Below are positions 1-4,227 of a stretch of 6,535 nt of DNA, piece by piece; within the stretch, counting starts at the first letter, position 1, and each line of letters starts with the position of its first letter. The position numbers and the translations under genes are program-made. A model generated the notes under the pieces. The model ran no database searches. It saw only the letters and a program-made list of their open reading frames with translations, and had not been told where the DNA came from. The DNA is from Gemmatimonadota bacterium (lineage in GTDB: Bacteria > Gemmatimonadota > Gemmatimonadetes > Gemmatimonadales > GWC2-71-9). The DNA is taken from positions 1 to 6,535 of the forward strand of contig QHVD01000091.1 of assembly GCA_003222235.1 (NCBI GenBank), given 5' to 3'.

Positions 1-564
1 TAGGCGCGCGCGCAGGGGACTCACGGTGCGTCGCAGGAGCAGAACGGCGATGGCCAGCTTCACCAGGTCGCCGACGACGAACGGCACCGTGCCGAGCTGG
101 AGCGCATCGCGCAGGCTGTGCGTGAGGATGACGAGCTGCGCGAGGCCGCCGAGGTGGATGAGCACGAGCCCCGCGCCGACGCCAAGGATGAGCCGGCCCC
201 AGTGGCGAGCGTCCGCTCCTCCCGCGAGCTTGCCGACGGCAGAGGCGGCGACGGGATACGCGAGCAGGTAGCCACCGGTGGGCCCGACCAGCCGCGCGAG
301 TCCCGGCAGCCCATGGGGGGTGAACACGGGCAACCCTGCCGCCCCGAGCGCGAGGTAGAGCACCATGCTCGTGGCGCCAAGCGCGGGGCCGAGCAGGCCG
401 CCTACGAGGAGCACCGCCAGCGGCTGGAGGGTCATCGGCACGGGTGTGCCGGGGAGCGGCACGGCGACCTGGGCGGCGGCGGCGACCGCCGCTGCGCCCA
501 GGGCGACCGCCAGCGCGCGGCGTGCGACGAGCCCTTGAGGGGATACGACCGCGGCTTCTTGCAT
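1..564 (-). CDS. bioY: BioY, biotin-binding S component of an ECF-type biotin transporter (3' end cut by window)
   Basis: This integral membrane protein binds biotin and brings it into the cell, alone or with the shared EcfT/EcfA energizing module; neither partner is in the window. The frame is open for 188 residues to the window edge, close to the usual BioY length, so only a few residues should be missing. Family hallmarks are clear: VPLPGTPVPMTLQP (residues 35-48), GLPVF (77-81), GPTGGYLLAY (94-103) and GDLVKL (165-170). The last carries the Asp166-x2-Lys169 pair, matching the biotin-contacting Asp and Lys known from Lactococcus BioY. Hydrophobic stretches fall roughly at 14-34, 49-78, 94-112, 125-148 and 159-178, fitting the six-helix S-component fold. 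The ATG at 564 overlaps the thiolase stop by one base and has GGAG eight bases upstream. Identification is secure; whether it works alone cannot be told here. Confidence 0.95.
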   Translation of the reverse strand, partial: MQEAAVVSPQGLVARRALAVALGAAAVAAAAQVAVPLPGTPVPMTLQPLAVLLVGGLLGPALGATSMVLYLALGAAGLPVFTPHGLPGLARLVGPTGGYLLAYPVAASAVGKLAGGADARHWGRLILGVGAGLVLIHLGGLAQLVILTHSLRDALQLGTVPFVVGDLVKLAIAVLLLRRTVSPLRARL

Positions 565-1754
565 CAGATCATCTCCACGCTGAGGGCCACGGCGTTGCCG
601 CCACCGAGACAGAGAGTGGCAAGCCCGGTGGTTTTCTTCCTGTCCTTGAGCGCGTACAGCAGGGTCGTGAGGACGCGCGCGCCCGAGGCGCCGATCGGGT
701 GCCCGAGGGCGATGGCTCCGCCGTTGACGTTCACCCGGTCCCAGTCCCAGCCGAGGGCGCGCCCGTCGGCGAGCGCCTGCGCCGCGAACGCCTCGTTCGC
801 CTCGATCAAGTCGTAGTCGGCGATCGCCGTCTTCGCCTTCGCCATGAGGTTCCGCACGGCGACGATCGGCGCGAAGAACAGGTCCTTGGGCTCGCCGCCG
901 CCCGTTGCGTACGCCGTAACCCGGGCCAGCGGCTTCAGGCCGTGCACGCCGGCGAACGCGAGCGACGTGACCACGAGCGCGCTCGCACCGTCGTTCAAGC
1001 CCGGCGCGTTCCCCGGGGTGACCGAGCCGCCCGTCTCGAAGGAGGGCTTGAGCGCGGCCAGCGCCTCGAGGGTCGTGTCCGCACGCGGGCACTCGTCCTT
1101 CTCGACGACGGTCGGGCCCTTTTTTCCCGGGATCTCGACCGCGACGGTCTCCGCCTTGAAGCGGCACGCCGCCATCGCGGCCACCGCCTTCTGGTGGCTC
1201 TCGAGCGCGAAGCGATCCTGGTCGGCGCGCGACACGCCAGCCTTCTTGGCGGTGTACTCCGCGAGGTTTCCCATGTGGGTGTCGTTGAACGAGTCCCACA
1301 ACCCGTCGTGAATCATCCCGTCCACGAGCTGCGCGTTGCCCGCCTTGATGCCGGCGCGCATGCCGAAGACGTAATGGGGCGCGTTCGACATCGACTCCAT
1401 CCCGCCGGCGACGATGCACTGCTCGTCGCCCGCCCGGATCGCCTGGGCGGCGAGCATGACCGCCTTGAGCCCCGAGCCGCACACCTTGTTGATCGTGACC
1501 GAAGGGATCGCGCCCGGAAGCCCCGCATGAATCGCCGCCTGGCGTGCGGGCGCCTGCCCCACCCCACCCTGGAGCACGTTGCCCATGATCACTTCCTCGA
1601 CCTGCGCGGGGTCGATGGCGGCGCGGCGCACGGCCTCGCGGATCACGAGGGCGCCGAGTTGCGGCGCCCGGAGCGGCGCGAGACCGCCGAGGTACTTGCC
1701 GATCGGCGTGCGGACGGCGCTGACGATGACTGGAGTGGTGACGTCGCTGCTCAT
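564..1754 (-). CDS. Acetyl-CoA C-acetyltransferase (acetoacetyl-CoA thiolase family)
   Basis: This thiolase condenses two acetyl-CoA to acetoacetyl-CoA or runs the reverse cleavage, feeding polyhydroxybutyrate, ketone-body or fatty-acid pathways. The product is 396 residues, standard for the family. The N-terminal IVSAVRTPIGKY is typical. The nucleophile is Cys92 in NKVCGSGLKAVM, followed by AGGMESMSNAP (116-126). Later come NEAF (320-323), His352 in GHPIGASG and the general-base Cys382 in CLGGGNA, so the catalytic set is complete. HMGNLAEY (160-167) corresponds to the HMG-x2-AE segment of biosynthetic PhaA/AtoB-type enzymes. The ATG at 1754 is preferred over upstream codons because AGGAG sits five bases before it and homology begins directly after. 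It follows thrS on the same strand after 161 bases and overlaps bioY by one base. Chain-length preference and direction cannot be settled, so I give no gene symbol. Confidence 0.94.
   Translation of the reverse strand: MSSDVTTPVIVSAVRTPIGKYLGGLAPLRAPQLGALVIREAVRRAAIDPAQVEEVIMGNVLQGGVGQAPARQAAIHAGLPGAIPSVTINKVCGSGLKAVMLAAQAIRAGDEQCIVAGGMESMSNAPHYVFGMRAGIKAGNAQLVDGMIHDGLWDSFNDTHMGNLAEYTAKKAGVSRADQDRFALESHQKAVAAMAACRFKAETVAVEIPGKKGPTVVEKDECPRADTTLEALAALKPSFETGGSVTPGNAPGLNDGASALVVTSLAFAGVHGLKPLARVTAYATGGGEPKDLFFAPIVAVRNLMAKAKTAIADYDLIEANEAFAAQALADGRALGWDWDRVNVNGGAIALGHPIGASGARVLTTLLYALKDRKKTTGLATLCLGGGNAVALSVEMI
573..576 (-). promoter_or_regulatory. Shine-Dalgarno site for bioY inside the thiolase 3' end
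   Basis: Minus-strand GGAG lies eight bases before the bioY ATG, within the last codons of the thiolase gene. Together with the TGATG stop/start overlap at 564-566 it fixes the bioY start and points to translational coupling. Confidence 0.7.
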
Positions 1755-1759
1755 ATAAG

Positions 1760-1764
1760 CTCCT
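1760..1764 (-). promoter_or_regulatory. Shine-Dalgarno site for the thiolase gene
   Basis: Minus-strand AGGAG is five bases upstream of the ATG at 1754. It decides this start over the in-frame codon at 1793, which would add 13 residues with no thiolase similarity and would run through the hairpin at 1782-1801. Confidence 0.75.
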
Positions 1765-1775
1765 GCACCGCGGAC

Positions 1776-1906
1776 GACTGACCCCGGGCGCAAGCCCGGG
1801 GACCCCGGGGTTCCTTACCCTGTCCACTCCGGACTTGCGTCCGGTAACCCCGGACTTCCGTCCGGGGTTTGTTGTGACCCCCGGGACTGACCCCGGGCGC
1901 CAGCCC
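1776..1906. repeat. Cluster of three perfect hairpins within a 22-bp direct repeat, thrS-thiolase gap
   Basis: Three perfect stem-loops are packed here: 1782-1801 (8-bp stem), 1829-1844 (6-bp stem) and 1846-1869 (10-bp stem AACCCCGGAC/GTCCGGGGTT). Read on the minus strand, the strand transcribed from thrS to thiolase, the latter two loops are GCAA and GGAA, both GNRA tetraloops. The first has loop TTGC on the minus strand and GCAA on the plus strand. A self-complementary ACCCCGGGGT lies at 1802-1811. Bases 1776-1797 recur at 1885-1906 with one mismatch. No U-run follows any hairpin on the minus strand, so a classical intrinsic terminator is not supported. The arrangement resembles REP-type palindromes or intercistronic mRNA-stabilising structures; which one is unknown. 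Confidence 0.7.
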
Positions 1907-1915
1907 ACTGACCCC

Positions 1916-3888
1916 TCAAACTAGCGACCGGAGCGACCGCGTGCGAACCTCCTCCTCGAGCTTCGCCAGGAACTCGGCCACCGGCAGCACCACCTGTTTC
2001 TTCTCGGACCCCCGCGCCCGCACGGCGACCGTACCCGCTTCCGCTTCACGCTGCCCCACGACACCCATGTAGGGTACCTTGTGCACCTCGCCGTCACGGA
2101 TCTTGTAGTTGAGCGTCTCGTTACGGTCGTCGACAGCGGAGCGGATCCCCGAGGCGACGAGCCGCGTGTGCACCGCGCGGGCGGCCGGGAGCTGCGTATC
2201 CGCAATGGGGAGGACGCGCACCTGCTCGGGGGAGAGCCACAGCGGGAACGCTCCCGCGAAGTGCTCGATCAGGAATCCGACGAAGCGCTCGAGAGTTCCG
2301 TAGATCGCCCGATGAATCATCACCGGGCGGTGGGGCCGGTTGTCCTCCCCCGCGTACTCGAGCCGGAAGCGCTCGGGCTGCTCTCGGGCTGCTCGAAGTC
2401 GAGCTGGATCGTCGCGCCCTGCCACTCCCGCCCGATGGCATCGTTGAACTTGACGTCGATCTTCGGTCCATAGAACGCGCCGCCTCCCTGGTCGATGCGG
2501 TACGTGGCGCCGCGGTGCTTGAGCGCCTCCTCGAGCGCGCGTTCCGCCTGATCCCACGTCGCGTCGGCGCCGAGCTTCTTGTCGGGCCGGGTGGCCAGAT
2601 CGAGCCGGTAGCTGAGTCCGAAGGTCTGGCCCAGCACCAGCTCGACGATGTCCAACAGCTGGAAGATCTCGGCCTCGATCTGGTCGGGCCGCACGAAGAT
2701 GTGCGCGTCGTCCATGGTGAGGCCGCGCACCCGCAGCATGCCGTGCAGCGTGCCCGAGCGCTCGTTGCGGTACACGTTCGCGATCTCGGCGAGGCGGAGC
2801 GGCAGATCGCGGTAGCTGCGCTGCTGCGCGGCATAGATGAGGATGTGCATCGGGCAGTTCATCGGCTTGACCCGATAGCGCACGGTCTCCGACTCTCCCT
2901 CGCCCGCCGCCATGGGCGGAAACTGGTTCGCCGCGTACAGCGGCAGATGACCCGAGCGCAGGAATAGCTCTTCGCGCGTCACGTTGGGCGTGTAGACGAG
3001 CTGGTAGCCACGCGCGAGGATCGTGTCCTCGATGAAGCGCCGCAGCTGGAACTGCAGCATCGCGCCCTTCGGGTGCCAGAAGATCAGCCCCGGCCCGACG
3101 TCCTCCTGGATCGAGAACAGGTCGAGCTGGCGCCCCAGCAGGCGGTGATCACGCTTCTTCGCCTCCTCGAGGCGCCGCAGGTAGGCCTCGAGGTCGTCCT
3201 TCGTGAACCACGCCGTGCCGTAGATCCGCTGCAGCATCTGGCGGCGCTCGTCGCCCCGCCAATAGGCGCCCGCCGCGTGCAGCAGCTTGAAGTGCTTGAT
3301 GCGTCCCGTGCTCGGCACGTGCGGCCCGCGGCACAGGTCCACAAACGGGCCGTCGGTGTAGATCGAGATGACCTCGTCCGGGCCAAGATCGTCGATGCGC
3401 TCGAGCTTGAGCGGATCGTCGGCGAAGCGCCGCTTGGCCTCCTCCCGCGTCACTTCCTCGCGCACGAACGGGTAATCCGCCTGCGCCACCTCGCGCATCT
3501 TGGCCTCGATCTTTTCCAGATCCTCGGGGCTAAACGGGGTGGGGATGTCGAAGTCGTAATAGAAACCGTCGTCGATGGGGGGCCCGAAGCCGATCTTCGC
3601 GTGCGGGAACAGTTGACGCACCGCAGTGGCGAGCACGTGGGCGCTGGAATGGCGCAGCACGTCGAGCGCCTGGGGGTCCTTGTCCGTGAGGATCGCCACC
3701 CGCACGCTCCCCATGTCCCCCGGGAGGGGACGCGCGAGGTCCAGCACCTGGCCGTCCACGCGCACCGCGAGCGCCGCTTTCGCCAGCCCAGGGCCGATCG
3801 CCCTCGCGAGGTCGGCGCCGGTCGAGCCTGCCGCGAGGCGCTTCTCGCTCCCGTCGGGGAGCGTGACCTGGATCTCGGCAGCGGGCAT
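1916..3888 (-). pseudogene. thrS: Threonyl-tRNA synthetase, frame broken by an 11-bp tandem duplication
   Basis: ThrRS charges tRNA-Thr in the cytoplasm. From the ATG at 3888 the frame reads a TGS domain (about 1-66), the editing domain with HSSAH (80-84) and CRGPH (186-190), then the class II core with zinc ligands Cys345 (in MNCPM) and His396 (in DDAHIF) and motif 2 (RNERSGTLHGMLRVRG). After residue 502 it shifts into 20 unrelated residues and stops at 2320. The rest, including PVMIHRA with the third zinc ligand, motif 3 (LERFVGFL) and the anticodon-binding domain, continues in another frame to the TGA at 1916. Deleting one copy of the 11-bp repeat at 2372-2394 joins the halves as LDFEQPERFRLEYAGED and gives 653 residues, a normal ThrRS length. 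As written, the product lacks motif 3 and a zinc ligand and should be inactive. The start has only a weak SD-like GAG. No infC, rpmI or rplT follows, unlike many genomes. Real mutation or assembly error cannot be separated here. Confidence 0.93.
2372..2394. repeat. 11-bp tandem duplication within thrS
   Basis: The plus-strand unit TCGGGCTGCTC occurs twice without a gap (2373-2383 and 2384-2394), and the period-11 identity extends one base left to 2372. The duplication shifts the thrS frame after residue 502. Removing one unit restores the conserved ThrRS sequence with no other change. Confidence 0.95.
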
Positions 3889-3912
3889 CTGCTCAGTGCA
3901 ACAGGCATTAGC

Positions 3913-4083
3913 TCACCGACCCCCAAGGACCCCAACTCCGATCTGCCCACCAGCCGGCGCCCTCAGCGGTGGGAGACGGCGGCCGTCCCGGAAGTAGAGC
4001 GCGAGGGCGAACGCGATCAGCGCGCCCACTGCGATCCAGCGGACGATGCGGCTGGCGGGCAAGACGTCTGGTTCGTCGGCCAT
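3913..4083 (-). CDS. Small single-helix membrane protein of unknown function upstream of thrS
   Basis: This is a 56-residue predicted protein that I do not recognise. An acidic N-terminus (MADEPDVLPASR) is followed by one hydrophobic helix at about residues 14-31 (IVRWIAVGALIAFALALY), then a basic patch (FRDGRR) and a proline/glycine-rich tail. The cluster of arginines after the helix and the acidic start leave the orientation uncertain. The first 40 codons have almost exclusively G or C at the third position, supporting real coding; the last 16 do not, so the tail may be unconstrained or altered. The ATG at 4083 is preferred to the TTG at 4101, which would overlap the candidate -10 element. 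The stop is 24 bases before the thrS ATG and lies in the same reading frame as thrS, so co-transcription is likely. No SD is evident, consistent with a very short or absent leader. Confidence 0.6.
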   Translation of the reverse strand: MADEPDVLPASRIVRWIAVGALIAFALALYFRDGRRLPPLRAPAGGQIGVGVLGGR

Positions 4084-4091
4084 GCGTGGGT

Positions 4092-4100
4092 ATTCTAGCA
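4092..4100 (-). promoter_or_regulatory. Candidate extended -10 promoter for the small gene and thrS
   Basis: The minus strand reads TGCTAGAAT, an extended -10 (TGN plus TAGAAT). The hexamer ends eight bases before the ATG at 4083, so transcription would begin at or a few bases before the start codon. No good -35 is seen: at 17-bp spacing the sequence is TGCCGT, within the outer unit of the left repeat arm. Prediction from sequence only. Confidence 0.4.
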
Positions 4101-4113
4101 ACTTGCCGAAGGC

Positions 4114-4214
4114 GACGGCAGAGGACGGTAGAAGACGGTAAAGGGCGGTAGAGGCGGGTTTCTCGCGCGCCGACCTCTACCGCCTTCTACCGTCCTCTAC
4201 CGTCTTCTACCGCC
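4114..4214. repeat. Inverted array of degenerate 10-bp units in the divergent intergenic gap
   Basis: The left arm (4114-4153) is four head-to-tail decamers: GACGGCAGAG, GACGGTAGAA, GACGGTAAAG, GGCGGTAGAG. The right arm (4175-4214) is four decamers of the opposite orientation: CTCTACCGCC, TTCTACCGTC, CTCTACCGTC, TTCTACCGCC. The two arms are inverted copies matching at 34 of 40 positions, separated by 21 bases (4154-4174). Every mismatch is a transition. The period is close to one DNA helical turn, so all units would face the same side of the helix. It separates the small gene/thrS from valS and abuts the valS -10-like hexamer. It has no spacers or long repeats of CRISPR type. Function is unknown; a regulator-binding array, a cruciform or a dispersed non-coding repeat are all possible. 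Confidence 0.9.
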
Positions 4215-4215
4215 A

Positions 4216-4221
4216 TATTAT
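4216..4221 (+). promoter_or_regulatory. Candidate -10 element for valS
   Basis: TATTAT lies six bases before the valS ATG, in the only A/T-rich patch of the gap. A start site seven bases downstream would be the A of ATG, giving a leaderless mRNA. The -35 position falls inside the right repeat arm and has no consensus match. The intervening AGAGGA also resembles an SD, but it is too close to the ATG to work well. Confidence 0.4.
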
Positions 4222-4227
4222 AGAGGA

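Noticed and set aside
1120..1125. A6/T6 run in the thiolase gene as a programmed slippage site
   Set aside because: The frame is intact through the run (it encodes Lys-Lys), and no alternative product with homology follows in another frame.
444..1781. Long plus-strand open frame (445 codons) opposite thiolase and bioY
   Set aside because: It is antisense to two clearly identified genes, is rich in Arg/Ala/Gly/His as expected of a GC-rich shadow frame, and shows no recognisable domain.
1846..1869. Rho-independent terminator
   Set aside because: On the plus strand the stem is followed by a weak T-rich run, but no plus-strand gene ends here. On the minus strand, where thrS ends, no U-run follows.
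1916..2557. Independent gene for the C-terminal half of ThrRS
   Set aside because: Codons before about 2383 in this frame are shadow sequence, and homology begins exactly at the duplicated 11-mer. A frameshifted thrS explains it better than a split gene.
3073..4098. Plus-strand open frame (341 codons) opposite thrS and the small gene
   Set aside because: It lies antisense to conserved ThrRS domains, its composition is shadow-like, and it has no family motif.
4114..4214. CRISPR-like array
   Set aside because: The units are 10 bp, contiguous without spacers, and switch orientation in the middle.
4101..4227. T-box riboswitch upstream of valS or thrS
   Set aside because: I see no T-box consensus (AGGGUGGNACCGCG-like) and no antiterminator/terminator pair before either synthetase gene.
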